From the NCBI RefSeq assembly GCF_000018045.1, contig NC_009792.1, positions 1,426,001-1,490,000 on the forward strand: 64,000 bases of DNA, read 5' to 3'. Of this stretch, positions 6,658 to 15,925 are shown in pieces. How positions within the stretch are numbered: the stretch's first letter is position 1; each line of letters starts with the position of its first letter. The translations under genes were made by a program, and so were the position numbers. A model generated the notes under the pieces. It saw only the letters and a list, made by a program, of their open reading frames with translations. It was not told the DNA's origin and searched no databases. Origin of the DNA: Citrobacter koseri ATCC BAA-895. GTDB lineage: Bacteria > Pseudomonadota > Gammaproteobacteria > Enterobacterales > Enterobacteriaceae.

Positions 6658-9635
6658 TTCAGGTACACGCTCCCGCTGTCGATCCAGTAGTGGCTGCCGC
6701 TATGACGACGGTCGGCCAGGGTATTCAGTTTTAAGGTCAGGGCATTCGCGGCGACGGGCGTTCCATCCTGTAGCCAGGCGTCACTCAGCACAAACGATTC
6801 CGGCCCCGTCTCTTTGTTCCCGCCGCGCAGTTGCAGCCGGACATTGAGAACGCCATCACCGGCGATGGTTTTCGCCAGCTCTGCTGAGTTAATGCTCAGG
6901 GTATAGAGTGGGGTCGCGGGCCAGCGGCTGTTCGCCAGTTGGCGGAAACCGAGCGTCACATTGCCGCGAAGCGGGAAGTGCAGACGGGTATCCAGCTTCG
7001 CGCCGGGTTTATCGAGGTCGATCTCCTGATACCAGACGTTTTCATCACGCAAGGTATTGACCGTGTTATCCAGAACGCCGAGATAGCGTACGGTGGAATA
7101 GGCGCCGATATCGGCGGCTTTAAAGTTAAAGCGCGGTAGCCGTAAATCCAGCGCCAGGCTGCACAGCATCGCCCCCACGGCGGCGGTTGATTTCGGGTTG
7201 CCAATCCGCCCCTGTTGGCTGAAGGGATACCATTCATGGACGCGATACTTGTCCATCCAGACGATGCGGTTAACGGGAACCGGCTGTAAATGGCGGATCA
7301 GCGCCTGCACGCCGGGCAGGCAGGTTGGTCTGCCCGTCACCAGCAGAATGTCGCAGCGGTAATGAGAAATCGCTTCGCAAACGGCATGCAGCGGCGAGGT
7401 CAGGGTAAACTGACCGGCCAGTAATGCCTCCTGTAAGTGACTGAACTGCACCTGCAACGGCACGCTCAGCAGATCGAACGCCGGTGAGCCTGAAGGCAGC
7501 GCATGGTCGATCGCCTGCTGGATGTAATTCATCACGTTGCGCGTAGGGCGTTGAGTCAGCAGTTCGCCAAAGGTCGCGTGTAGACCCGCGAGCGAATCGT
7601 TAACATCGCTCTGTTCCCAGGCGGCCAGTACGGCGTGCCCCAGCGGCATAAACAGCTGTAGCGCCGTTTGTTGACGCAAAATCGCCTGCGTATCAATGCG
7701 GCCTGAATCTCCAAACAGCGTTGCCAGCAGGGCGGCGGCATCCGTCACGCCGGCCTGCTGTAAGCGGGTTTGCAGCGCAGGCAGTATGCATTTCTGGATG
7801 ACGTCCAGCAGCATGTCATCGCCCGCGACTTTAAACCCTTCACGGAACAGTAAGTGCGGGGTGATCTTGACGTTCGCGCCGACGCCGTCATCAAGCTGGT
7901 AGTGGACGACCGCCATATCCGTCGTGCCGCCGCCAATGTCGATAGACGCCACGCGTAGCGCCCGACCTTTGGTTTCGCCCGGTTCCGGTAAACGGTCCGG
8001 GCGAGCCAGGGCGTTGAAGAACGTCTCCGTGCGCCCGGCGTAATGGGAAATCGCTTCGTTATACAGCCATACCAGCTGTCCGCAGCTGGCTTCATCCCAT
8101 TCCATCTGAATGTCCGGCACCGGAACAACGCTCTTTTCCTGCTGTTTACGGGAGGAAAAATCCTCATCCTGCGGATGCCAGCCCATCGCTTTCCATACCA
8201 GTGCGATGGCTTCGAACATACGCTGGCGGAAAATTTCGCGTTCCTGTTTCGGCATTGCCGATGGCAGGGTCAGAATCAGCGTGCGCAACTGACGCGGCGA
8301 CGCCGGAAAACCGAGGCGTAACCGCGTCGCCACGCTGTTCATTTGCCCCAGCGCCTGCGACAGAATTTCGCACAGCATGTGCGTCATCAGCGTGCTGCGG
8401 CTGTACTGCGGCGAAAAGACCGGTAACCGGTCATCAGGCGGCAGGCTGAATAACGGTTGTCCGTCGTCATTCATCAGATTCATCAGCGGGAAGGCGGTGG
8501 CGAGCGGTTCTCGCTGCGTTTTGCTGTTCATCTGGCTGAAGCGCCAGTCCTGTAAAACCGGGGTTTCGTCCCACAAATAACGACGCGGGCTGGAGATCCC
8601 GCTGCTGCCTTCCGTTCCCAGACGCTGCATAGCCAGTTTGCGGGCTTCGTCGCCCACGCGCACAATCGATGGCCAGATAAAGGCGTCGTCGCGGCCGCTT
8701 TCAACCGAAAAATGCTGTTTGCCGAAACGCGCTTCGGAGAACTCCAGTCGGCTGGTGAACAGCGGATCGTTAAGACATTGCGGCTCACTTAAGGAGCGTA
8801 CCTGTAATTCCGCCGTCTGGCGCAAACCGTCATTGGCGTCGCCGTGATCTTCAATCAATACGCCGCAGGTATGGGTATTGCCGACGTCCAGAATCAAATC
8901 TACCGGAATCGCAGGCGTGCTGAGCGTGTGGGTGACCAGCTTCACCTCTGGTACGGAAAGCTGTTCCCCCAGTAACGTCATCAGATTCAACCAGTGCGCC
9001 TGGTACTCAAAGTTACGCAGCGCCTGCTGAATCTCCTGCTCGGAGCGGTTCTCCTCCTGGGTGACGTGGTGAAGGAAGGATTCACGCAGCCAGCCGTCAA
9101 TCCACGTCTGGTCAAGAAAATCGGCAATTTCATCATCACGCCAGGCCAGCGCGAACCGCGTGCCATTGAGCAGGTCGTTTTCGTTAGGCGCCAGCGCCGC
9201 CGGCGCGTTCTCGCTTAACTGGCTGTCCAGCGCCACGGTAATGCGGTGCGTATGACCCGCGCTGTCGGGTTCAGGCAGCTTACGCACCTGTACGCGCGCC
9301 CAGTTGTCGGGGCCTTCCACAAACGTACGGGGAGGGTTAAAGCGCAGGAAAGGGAGCGGCAACCAGACGCCATCCAGCACATCCAGCGAATAGTGCAACA
9401 TCTGGGTGCTTTCCGGTTTGACCACTTCAGGTTGACCCCCCGTGCGCCCCGGTACCGTATAGCGCCCGTTGGTCAGATCAAAGTCGAGCCGGAGCAGGGG
9501 GCCGTTCGCCGTTTTACGCACGAAACGACCAAGATGGGCAGACTCCTGCGGCGTCAGGCCGAAGTCGAGGAATTGTACGCCGCTGTTTGCGATGAGCGTT
9601 ACGCTCTGTTTGTAATCACACAGATTCACCAACAT
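6654..9635 (-). CDS. srfB: SrfB, actin/Hsp70-fold ATPase-like virulence factor
   Basis: About 993 residues. Three spaced motifs fit the ASKHA (actin/Hsp70) nucleotide fold: LILDVGNTHTCGVLIED near residue 250 (phosphate 1), SIDIGGGTTDMAVVHY near 565 (phosphate 2) and DILLVTGRPTCLPGV near 762 (adenosine motif). A roughly 230-residue domain precedes the fold. The ATG at 9635 is chosen because AGGTG lies 9 bases upstream. A GTG at 9647 would add four residues and overlap srfA. Middle gene of srfABC. The family is annotated only as a virulence factor; ATPase activity is my inference from the motifs. Confidence 0.9.
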   Translation of the reverse strand: MLVNLCDYKQSVTLIANSGVQFLDFGLTPQESAHLGRFVRKTANGPLLRLDFDLTNGRYTVPGRTGGQPEVVKPESTQMLHYSLDVLDGVWLPLPFLRFNPPRTFVEGPDNWARVQVRKLPEPDSAGHTHRITVALDSQLSENAPAALAPNENDLLNGTRFALAWRDDEIADFLDQTWIDGWLRESFLHHVTQEENRSEQEIQQALRNFEYQAHWLNLMTLLGEQLSVPEVKLVTHTLSTPAIPVDLILDVGNTHTCGVLIEDHGDANDGLRQTAELQVRSLSEPQCLNDPLFTSRLEFSEARFGKQHFSVESGRDDAFIWPSIVRVGDEARKLAMQRLGTEGSSGISSPRRYLWDETPVLQDWRFSQMNSKTQREPLATAFPLMNLMNDDGQPLFSLPPDDRLPVFSPQYSRSTLMTHMLCEILSQALGQMNSVATRLRLGFPASPRQLRTLILTLPSAMPKQEREIFRQRMFEAIALVWKAMGWHPQDEDFSSRKQQEKSVVPVPDIQMEWDEASCGQLVWLYNEAISHYAGRTETFFNALARPDRLPEPGETKGRALRVASIDIGGGTTDMAVVHYQLDDGVGANVKITPHLLFREGFKVAGDDMLLDVIQKCILPALQTRLQQAGVTDAAALLATLFGDSGRIDTQAILRQQTALQLFMPLGHAVLAAWEQSDVNDSLAGLHATFGELLTQRPTRNVMNYIQQAIDHALPSGSPAFDLLSVPLQVQFSHLQEALLAGQFTLTSPLHAVCEAISHYRCDILLVTGRPTCLPGVQALIRHLQPVPVNRIVWMDKYRVHEWYPFSQQGRIGNPKSTAAVGAMLCSLALDLRLPRFNFKAADIGAYSTVRYLGVLDNTVNTLRDENVWYQEIDLDKPGAKLDTRLHFPLRGNVTLGFRQLANSRWPATPLYTLSINSAELAKTIAGDGVLNVRLQLRGGNKETGPESFVLSDAWLQDGTPVAANALTLKLNTLADRRHSGSHYWIDSGSVYLK

Positions 9636-9639
9636 AAAA

Positions 9640-10971
9640 TCAGGCACCTATCTTTTTGAGCGTCAACGGGACTTCCGCATGGGCGTCATAACGCGCTGAG
9701 CAAGCTGCAACGTCATTCGTGCTGGCTTTACAGGTGATTTCCGGCATCGGGTAGCGCGAACCATCAGTGCAACGTGCGTGACCACGACTCTTGATCATCA
9801 GCTCTCCGGTCTGATGCAGGCCGGAGAAAATGTCCGCCCGGCAGACGATGTTGTCGCCGTGTACCACCCGGGCGGTGCCTTTGTTGTTCTGGATCTGGTA
9901 ACGCAGCGAAGGCGCTTTTCCGCTGACCGGATCTTTAACGTCAATCAGTACGCGCCAGTTTCCATTCAAAAAGCGCGTGACTCCCGCTTTCATCTGACCG
10001 GCATCCATCACCAGCGCATCTTTGGGGATGGCGGCGATCACCACCGGTTCATCTGCGGGCTTCGCTTTTTTCACTGGCGGAATCACTTCCGCCTGATGCA
10101 GCGGCAGTTGGGCAATCATCTTCGGCAACGGTTTACTGTCTACTTTCGCGGCGACAACCGGCGTACTGACCGCCGTGGCTTCGGCGACGGGGGCAGACGG
10201 TTTCCACAACAGCGGCGCCGCAACGGCAGCGACAATCACGGCGGCAACCGGCAGGCTCCATAGCGGCAGACGCGAAGAGGGCTTCACGGGAGCGGTCGGA
10301 GATGGTGAAGGCGCCTGCGGTTCGCTGACAACAACAGGGGCGACCGGTTCAGGTTCGGGTTCCTGGGGGCGTTCAATCATCACCGGCGTCAGTAATGGCT
10401 CATCGGAACGGGCAAACGTCACCTCTGGCAACGGCTCATCTTCCACCTCCTGCTCGGGTTCAGCGGCAGGCGGCAGGACGGGCGGAACATCAATGGCGCG
10501 CAGGCAGTCAAGTACGTCCTCACGGGTGTTTTCATTAAGATTCACAAACCCCCAGAAGGTGATGACCGGTTTGCCATCAACCAGAAAAACGTGGTTTTCC
10601 CCAGGGAACTGAACCGCTTTTTCCAGCAGGGAACCGAACAGCTGCAACGAAGTTTTCCCGGATTGCAGACTTTTGCGGCTCAGCGCCGCCGCGTTTTCCA
10701 GCGTGCTGCTCAGGTAGCGCAGCGCCCGAAATCGAGCTTCTTCCTCTGCGGCCTTCCATGCGATGGCTTTTCCCTCGACCGGGGAATACCAGTCGACGCG
10801 ATCGCCGCTGTCATTAATTTGCGGGATCGCCAGACAATCCACCATTGCCTGCTGTTTACGCAGACGAAGCGTTTCACGAATTTGCAATGCGGAATCAAAT
10901 ACGGCCTGACCGCCGCCGCCCACGGCCTGATAGTCATCCAGATTGCCGCTACGTAAGAGAGTTTTTGCCAC
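9640..10971 (-). CDS. srfA: SrfA, single-pass membrane component of srfABC
   Basis: 443 residues and the first gene of the operon. The N-terminal region (1-155) is soluble and helical. It is followed by a Pro/Glu-rich linker (about 160-233), one transmembrane helix (about 236-256, LWSLPVAAVIVAAVAAPLLW) and a C-terminal periplasmic-type domain. That domain has five cysteines in the last 75 residues, which could form disulfides. The topology suggests a bitopic protein linking cytoplasmic SrfB and SrfC to the envelope. The divergent DppA-like gene starts 282 bases away. Known as an SsrB-regulated factor; biochemical role unknown. Confidence 0.88.
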   Translation of the reverse strand: MAKTLLRSGNLDDYQAVGGGGQAVFDSALQIRETLRLRKQQAMVDCLAIPQINDSGDRVDWYSPVEGKAIAWKAAEEEARFRALRYLSSTLENAAALSRKSLQSGKTSLQLFGSLLEKAVQFPGENHVFLVDGKPVITFWGFVNLNENTREDVLDCLRAIDVPPVLPPAAEPEQEVEDEPLPEVTFARSDEPLLTPVMIERPQEPEPEPVAPVVVSEPQAPSPSPTAPVKPSSRLPLWSLPVAAVIVAAVAAPLLWKPSAPVAEATAVSTPVVAAKVDSKPLPKMIAQLPLHQAEVIPPVKKAKPADEPVVIAAIPKDALVMDAGQMKAGVTRFLNGNWRVLIDVKDPVSGKAPSLRYQIQNNKGTARVVHGDNIVCRADIFSGLHQTGELMIKSRGHARCTDGSRYPMPEITCKASTNDVAACSARYDAHAEVPLTLKKIGA

Positions 10972-11253
10972 GTTGTTGTCCCTTAGACTTCTTCACGCAT
11001 CTACTTTACGGATTACAAAGACAAGCAAACGGCGGAAGAGAGGCAAAAAGGGGCTAATTTTCATGGCATAGCGCCGGGGGAAAAATCTTGACGTTTTCAA
11101 AAAGACTTAAGGGAAATTATTTCACGCCGCAGGACGCATTCATTAGCGAAAAATACCAGAACGGAATAACCTGAGAGTGATTCGTTATTTGTCAGCTTTT
11201 GTAAGCTATGCTCATATGACACTCTTTATAATCAAATGAAAAGGCTTATAACG

Positions 11254-12852
11254 ATGTCTACAGGGAAAACGTTGCTCGCGCTGGCGCTCAGCGCACTTTT
11301 ACCGGCAGGGGCGGCATTTGCGGCCAATACCGATACCATCATCTACTGTTCTGAAGCCTCACCCGAATCGTTTAACCCGCAAATCGCCAGCTCCGGCCCG
11401 TCATTCGTGGCCAGTTCGCAGGTGTTGTACAACCGACTGATCAATTTCGATCCGGTAAAAAATACGCCGGTGCCGTCGCTGGCGACCGACTGGACGATTT
11501 CCCCGGACGGGAAAACATACACGTTTACGCTGCGTCAGGGCGTGAAATTCAACAGCAATAAATTCTTTAAACCGACGCGCGATTTTAATGCCGATGACGT
11601 TATTTTCTCGGTGCTGCGCCAGAAGGATGCGGATCATCCGTACCATAATGTGTCGCAAGGCAGCTACGAATACTTCAATGATGTCGGCCTCGATAAGTTG
11701 ATTAAAGAGGTGAAAAAGGTCGACGATTATCACGTCCAGTTTGTGCTGAACGAACCCAATGCGGCATTCCTCGCTGACTGGGGCATGGATTTCGCCTCCA
11801 TTCTCTCCGCAGAGTATGCCGATGCGATGCTGAAAAAAGGCACACCGGAAAACGTCGATAACTGGCCTGTCGGCACTGGCCCTTACGTACTGCAACACTA
11901 CAAGCAGGATTCACAGATTCGCTACCTGGCGAACCCGAACTACTGGGATGGCGAAGTGCCGACCAGACATCTTATTTTCTCGATTACGCCTAACGCCCAG
12001 ACGCGCCTGGCAAAACTGCAAACCAACGAGTGCCAGATTATTCCGGCGCCATCACCCGTACAGTTTGACGAGATTAAAAAGAATAATGCGTTAACGCTGC
12101 ATTCGGTCGATGCGCTGAACGTCGGCTATCTGGCCTTTAATACCGAGAAAAAACCGTTTGATAACGTACTGGTGCGCCAGGCGTTAAATTACGCCACTGA
12201 TAAAAAAGCCATTATCAACGCGGTGTTCCTCGGTTCCGGTACGGTGGCGAAATCGCCCATTCCGCCAAATATGATGGGCTTTAATAACAACCTGAAGGAT
12301 TACGACTACGATCCGCAAAAAGCCAAAGATTTGCTGAAGCAGGCGGGGCTGGAGAAGGGGTTCGAGGCAACGCTCTGGTCGATGCCGGTGCAACGCCCTT
12401 ATAACCCCAATTCCCGGCGCATTGCGGAAATGATCCAGAGTGACTGGGCAAAAGTCGGCGTGACGGCGAAAATCGTCTCTTACGAATGGGGAGAGTATCT
12501 GTCCGGGATGCGTAAAGGCGAGCACGATACCGCGCTGTTCGGCTGGATGTCTGACAATGGCGATCCAGATAACTTTGCCGATGTGCTGCTGGGCTGCAAC
12601 AGCATAAAAACCGGCTCAAATGCCGCGCGCTGGTGCGATAAAGGGTATGATGATCTCGTCCAGAAAGCGAAACGGGTGAGCAAGCCGGAAGAACGTGCGC
12701 AGCTCTACCAGCAGGCGCAGGATATTTTCTATCAGCAAGCGCCGTGGATCGCGCTGGCAAACGGCAAAACGTTCTACGCCACACGCAGCAACGTAACCGG
12801 ATACAGCGTAAGCCTGATGGGCAGTGATTTTTCAAAAGCTAAATTGAATTGA
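11254..12852 (+). CDS. DppA-like periplasmic peptide-binding protein (ABC transporter SBP family 5)
   Basis: 532 residues from the ATG at 11254, chosen for AAGG 9 bases upstream; 11236 is an in-frame alternative. A signal peptide is evident (LLALALSALLPAGAAFA, then ANTD). The mature chain resembles dipeptide-binding DppA along its length, including NAQTRLAKLQTNECQI, MPVQRPYNPN and GDPDNFADVLLGC. Such proteins deliver peptides to an inner-membrane ABC permease. No permease or ATPase genes are adjacent, so it may dock on the Dpp or another system. ydcY follows after 17 bases. I do not assign a symbol. Confidence 0.85.
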   Translation: MSTGKTLLALALSALLPAGAAFAANTDTIIYCSEASPESFNPQIASSGPSFVASSQVLYNRLINFDPVKNTPVPSLATDWTISPDGKTYTFTLRQGVKFNSNKFFKPTRDFNADDVIFSVLRQKDADHPYHNVSQGSYEYFNDVGLDKLIKEVKKVDDYHVQFVLNEPNAAFLADWGMDFASILSAEYADAMLKKGTPENVDNWPVGTGPYVLQHYKQDSQIRYLANPNYWDGEVPTRHLIFSITPNAQTRLAKLQTNECQIIPAPSPVQFDEIKKNNALTLHSVDALNVGYLAFNTEKKPFDNVLVRQALNYATDKKAIINAVFLGSGTVAKSPIPPNMMGFNNNLKDYDYDPQKAKDLLKQAGLEKGFEATLWSMPVQRPYNPNSRRIAEMIQSDWAKVGVTAKIVSYEWGEYLSGMRKGEHDTALFGWMSDNGDPDNFADVLLGCNSIKTGSNAARWCDKGYDDLVQKAKRVSKPEERAQLYQQAQDIFYQQAPWIALANGKTFYATRSNVTGYSVSLMGSDFSKAKLN

Positions 12853-12869
12853 TGGTTTAAGGAGAGTTT

Positions 12870-13103
12870 ATGTCGCACCTGGAAGAGGTCACTGCGCGCG
12901 TAGATGCCGCTATCGAAGAGAGCGTCATTACCCATATGAACGAACTGCTGATCGCGCTGAGCGATGACGCCGAACTGAGCCGGGAAGATCGTTACACCCA
13001 GCAACAGCGGCTACGGACGGCGATTGCGCATCACGGTCGTCAGTACAAGGAAGATATGGAAGCGCGTCGCGAACAGCTTACCAAAGGCGGTAGCATTCTC
13101 TGA
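12870..13103 (+). CDS. ydcY: YdcY, DUF2526 small protein
   Basis: 77 residues, helical and charged, near-identical to E. coli YdcY (MSHLEEVTARVDAAIEESVI at the start). The ATG has a good AAGGAG ribosome site. It sits 17 bases after the DppA-like gene and is probably cotranscribed with it. A REP element follows. No function is known for the family. Confidence 0.9.
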   Translation: MSHLEEVTARVDAAIEESVITHMNELLIALSDDAELSREDRYTQQQRLRTAIAHHGRQYKEDMEARREQLTKGGSIL

Positions 13104-13130
13104 CGTTGATAAGCACGGCCTGTGAGGGAT

Positions 13131-13175
13131 GTACAGGCCGGATAAGGCATTTACGCCGCGCCGCCGCCATCCGGC
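13131..13175. repeat. REP element
   Basis: GTACAGGCCGGATAAGGCAT continuing to GCCATCCGGC is a REP-type palindrome between the convergent ydcY and ydcZ genes. Confidence 0.8.
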
Positions 13176-13185
13176 GAAGCGGCAG

Positions 13186-13635
13186 TTAAAACTGGCGTCT
13201 GGCGACCAGCCACGCGCCGATCACCAACAACACCGCTCCGCAAACCGGGCCTGCCAGCGCACGTAACGGCACGCCATGACTTCTCAAAATGTCCAATACC
13301 AGGCCGCCAATAAGCTGGCTGGCAACCAGAACCGCGATAGTCGTCGCCGCGCCAACGTACTGATACCCGCTAATACTGGCGAAAACAAAAAGCGATCCGA
13401 GCAAGCCGGGAATCAACGTCCACCAGCGCACGCTGGAAGCCAGCTCGCTAAACCCCGCCGCGCCTTGTTTAAACCACAAAATGCTGACAAACAGGACAAT
13501 CCCGACCAGCGAGTTCAGCAGCATGGCGATGAGAATCGTTGACGAGTTCTGTGTAATGCGCACCATAAGCGTGTTTTGCACAACCAGCCCAATACCGGCG
13601 GCAATCAGAAAGGCGAGGGTCAGCGTCTGGTTCAT
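13186..13635 (-). CDS. ydcZ: YdcZ, inner-membrane DMT-superfamily protein
   Basis: 149 residues with about five hydrophobic helices, matching the YdcZ family (DUF606, half-size drug/metabolite transporter fold). Recognisable segments are IGLVVQNTLMVRITQNSS and LIGGLVLDILRSHG. Its ATG overlaps the end of mnaT by 4 bases, so the two are one translationally coupled operon. Substrate unknown; half-size DMT proteins usually work as dimers. Confidence 0.88.
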   Translation of the reverse strand: MNQTLTLAFLIAAGIGLVVQNTLMVRITQNSSTILIAMLLNSLVGIVLFVSILWFKQGAAGFSELASSVRWWTLIPGLLGSLFVFASISGYQYVGAATTIAVLVASQLIGGLVLDILRSHGVPLRALAGPVCGAVLLVIGAWLVARRQF

Positions 13636-14150
13636 CCGCGCGCATCCGGGTCGCAGCGATCGTCAAGCTGAAGCTGCATAAACGTCAGATCCAGCCAGCG
13701 GCCGAATTTGGTGCCAACCTGCGGCATTTGGGCGGTAATGCTGAACCCCAGCGTTTCGTGCAGATGCAGCGATGCTTGATTTTGCGACTCGATTCCGGCG
13801 ACCATCACATGCTTGCCACATGCGCGCGCTTCCTCGATCAGACGGCTGAGAAGCGCCCGTCCGAGGCCTTTCCCCTGATGATCCGGGTGGACATATACGG
13901 AATGTTCAACCGTATGGCGGAAACCGTCAAAGTTACGCCAGTCACCAAAGGAGGCGTACCCGGTGACGACGCCATTCTCTTCACTGACCAGAACCGGATA
14001 GCCTGATAGCTGACGCGCATCAAACCATGCGATGCGGTTATCCACATCGACCGTTTGATCGTTCCAGATTGCCGCCGTGTGCAATACTGCGTGATTGTAG
14101 ATTTCGGCGATGGTGGCGCAGTCTTCTTTGCCAGCAAATCGAATAGACAT
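13632..14150 (-). CDS. mnaT: GNAT N-acetyltransferase MnaT (YncA)
   Basis: 172 residues with a GNAT fold. The acetyl-CoA motif A is the segment VYVHPDHQGKGLGRALLSRL, and motif B follows (HLHETLGFSITAQMPQVGTK). E. coli MnaT acetylates methionine and its oxidised or analogue forms such as methionine sulfoximine and sulfone. The divergent XRE-cupin regulator gene starts 37 bases upstream, so the two share a short promoter region. ydcZ is coupled downstream. Confidence 0.9.
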   Translation of the reverse strand: MSIRFAGKEDCATIAEIYNHAVLHTAAIWNDQTVDVDNRIAWFDARQLSGYPVLVSEENGVVTGYASFGDWRNFDGFRHTVEHSVYVHPDHQGKGLGRALLSRLIEEARACGKHVMVAGIESQNQASLHLHETLGFSITAQMPQVGTKFGRWLDLTFMQLQLDDRCDPDARG

Positions 14151-14187
14151 GTTGAACCTCAGTTGTTGTTCACTATAGTATTACGAT

Positions 14188-14763
14188 ATGAATACTATCG
14201 AAGACAGCATAAATCAACGGATCAGTGCAAGAATTCGCATTGAGCGTGAATCGCGGGGCTGGTCGCTGACGGAGCTTGCCGAGCGGGCAGGCGTATCGCG
14301 CGCCATGATCCACAAAATCGAACGCGGAGAGAGCAGCCCGACGGCCACGCTGCTGGGGCGGCTTTCCGGGGCGTTTGGCATCAGCATGTCGACGCTGATC
14401 GCGCGGGCAGAAATGCAGGAGGGCAAGCTGCTGCGTTTTGCCGATCAACCCGTCTGGCACGACCCGCAGACGCACTACCTGCGCCGCCACGTTTCACCGC
14501 GCAGCGACCTGCCCATCGATCTCGTACAAATCTCGCTTCCGGCGGGGAGTGACGTACCGATGCCTGCGGCATCCTACGCGCTGGCAAGACAGCTTATCTG
14601 GCTACAGCAGGGAGAGCTGGTCTTTGTCGAAGGCGGGGTTCGCCATGAGATGAAAGCGGGCGACTGCCTGGAGCTGGGGCCGCCAAACGACTGCCGTTTT
14701 ATCAATGAGACGCAGGAAACATGCGTTTACCTGGTTGTGCGCTTAAACCACGCGGGTAATTAA
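14188..14763 (+). CDS. XRE-family regulator with C-terminal cupin domain
   Basis: 191 residues. An N-terminal helix-turn-helix (about 12-66, with SLTELAERAGVSRAMIHKIE) is joined to a RmlC-like cupin (about 100-185, with WLQQGELVFVEGGVRHEMKAGDC). This is a common one-component sensor layout in which the cupin binds a small ligand. It lies divergent to mnaT-ydcZ with 37 bases between start codons and ahead of curA by 48 bases, so it could control either side. It is clearly different from E. coli SutR. Ligand and targets unknown. Confidence 0.85.
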   Translation: MNTIEDSINQRISARIRIERESRGWSLTELAERAGVSRAMIHKIERGESSPTATLLGRLSGAFGISMSTLIARAEMQEGKLLRFADQPVWHDPQTHYLRRHVSPRSDLPIDLVQISLPAGSDVPMPAASYALARQLIWLQQGELVFVEGGVRHEMKAGDCLELGPPNDCRFINETQETCVYLVVRLNHAGN

Positions 14764-14811
14764 TGTTCGGCTACTATTGAGGGATTCATGCCACAAGCAG
14801 AGGAGAACATC

Positions 14812-15849
14812 ATGGGCCAACAAGCATACCGTAATCGTCGTTGGGTTCTGGCTTCGCGCCCGCATGGCGCGCCGGTTGAGAGCAACTTCCGCATGGAAGA
14901 GGACGACGTGGCGACGCCCGGTGAAGGGCAAGTGCTGTTACGTACAATTTTCCTGTCCCTCGATCCCTACATGCGCGGAAGAATGAGCGACGAACCGTCC
15001 TACTCACCGCCAGTGGAGATCGACGGCGTGATGGTTGGCGGAACGGTCAGCCGGGTCGTGGAGTCCAGTCACCCTGATTACCATCCGGGAGAATGGGTAT
15101 TAAGTTACAGCGGCTGGCAGGATTATGATATTTCCGACGGGAAAGGGCTGGTGAAACTCGGTGACAACCCTGAGCATCCGTCATGGGCGCTGGGCGTGCT
15201 GGGGATGCCGGGCTTTACCGCCTATATGGGACTGCTGGATATCGGCCAGCCCAAAGCAGGGGAAACGCTGGTCGTTGCTGCCGCCACCGGGCCGGTCGGC
15301 GCAACCGTCGGGCAAATAGGCAAACTGAAGGGCTGTCATGTGGTGGGTGTCGCAGGCGGCGCAGAAAAATGCCGCTACGCGACCGAGATTCTCGGTTTTG
15401 ACATATGCCTCGATCACCACGCGGCGGATTTTGCGGAACAACTGGCGAAAGCCTGCCCGCAGGGAATTGATGTGTATTATGAAAATGTCGGCGGTAAGGT
15501 GTTTGATGCGGTTCTGCCGCTGTTGAATACTTCGGCACGTATCCCGTTGTGTGGTCTGGTGAGCGGGTATAACGCCACAAAACTCCCCGATGGACCTGAC
15601 CGGCTGCCACTATTAATGGCGACGCTGTTAAAAAAACGCATCCGCCTGCAAGGGTTTATTATTGGTCAGGACTACGGGCACCGGATTCATGAGTTTCAGC
15701 AGGAGATGGGGCGCTGGGTCAAAGAAGGGAAGATCCACTACCGCGAACAGATCACCGACGGACTGGAAAAAGCGCCGGGGGCGTTTATCGGTCTGCTGAC
15801 CGGGAAGAACTTCGGCAAGGTCGTGATTCGCCTGGCGGATGATGCCTGA
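14812..15849 (+). CDS. curA: NADPH-dependent curcumin reductase CurA (MDR superfamily)
   Basis: 345 residues from the ATG at 14812, which has AGGAG 7 bases upstream and gives the E. coli CurA length. An upstream ATG at 14788 is less likely. It belongs to the medium-chain reductase family without catalytic zinc. The nucleotide-binding segment is AATGPVGATVGQIGKLKG (about 150-170), and the N-terminal catalytic fold has LSLDPYMRGRMSDEPSYSPP. In E. coli it reduces curcumin and other enones. Terminated by the hairpin at 15872-15906. Confidence 0.93.
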   Translation: MGQQAYRNRRWVLASRPHGAPVESNFRMEEDDVATPGEGQVLLRTIFLSLDPYMRGRMSDEPSYSPPVEIDGVMVGGTVSRVVESSHPDYHPGEWVLSYSGWQDYDISDGKGLVKLGDNPEHPSWALGVLGMPGFTAYMGLLDIGQPKAGETLVVAAATGPVGATVGQIGKLKGCHVVGVAGGAEKCRYATEILGFDICLDHHAADFAEQLAKACPQGIDVYYENVGGKVFDAVLPLLNTSARIPLCGLVSGYNATKLPDGPDRLPLLMATLLKKRIRLQGFIIGQDYGHRIHEFQQEMGRWVKEGKIHYREQITDGLEKAPGAFIGLLTGKNFGKVVIRLADDA

Positions 15850-15871
15850 GAATTGACGCTGCATGACATTA

Positions 15872-15906
15872 AAAAATAGCGGGGCGATTCCCCGCTATTT
15901 TTTTTA
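15872..15906. terminator. Bidirectional terminator curA/pqqU
   Basis: AAAAATAGCGGGG and CCCCGCTATTTTT pair around the loop CGATT. A-rich and T-rich flanks on both sides make it work in both directions between the convergent genes. Confidence 0.92.
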
Positions 15907-15925
15907 GCTTTTTTAGCTCTGGTGC

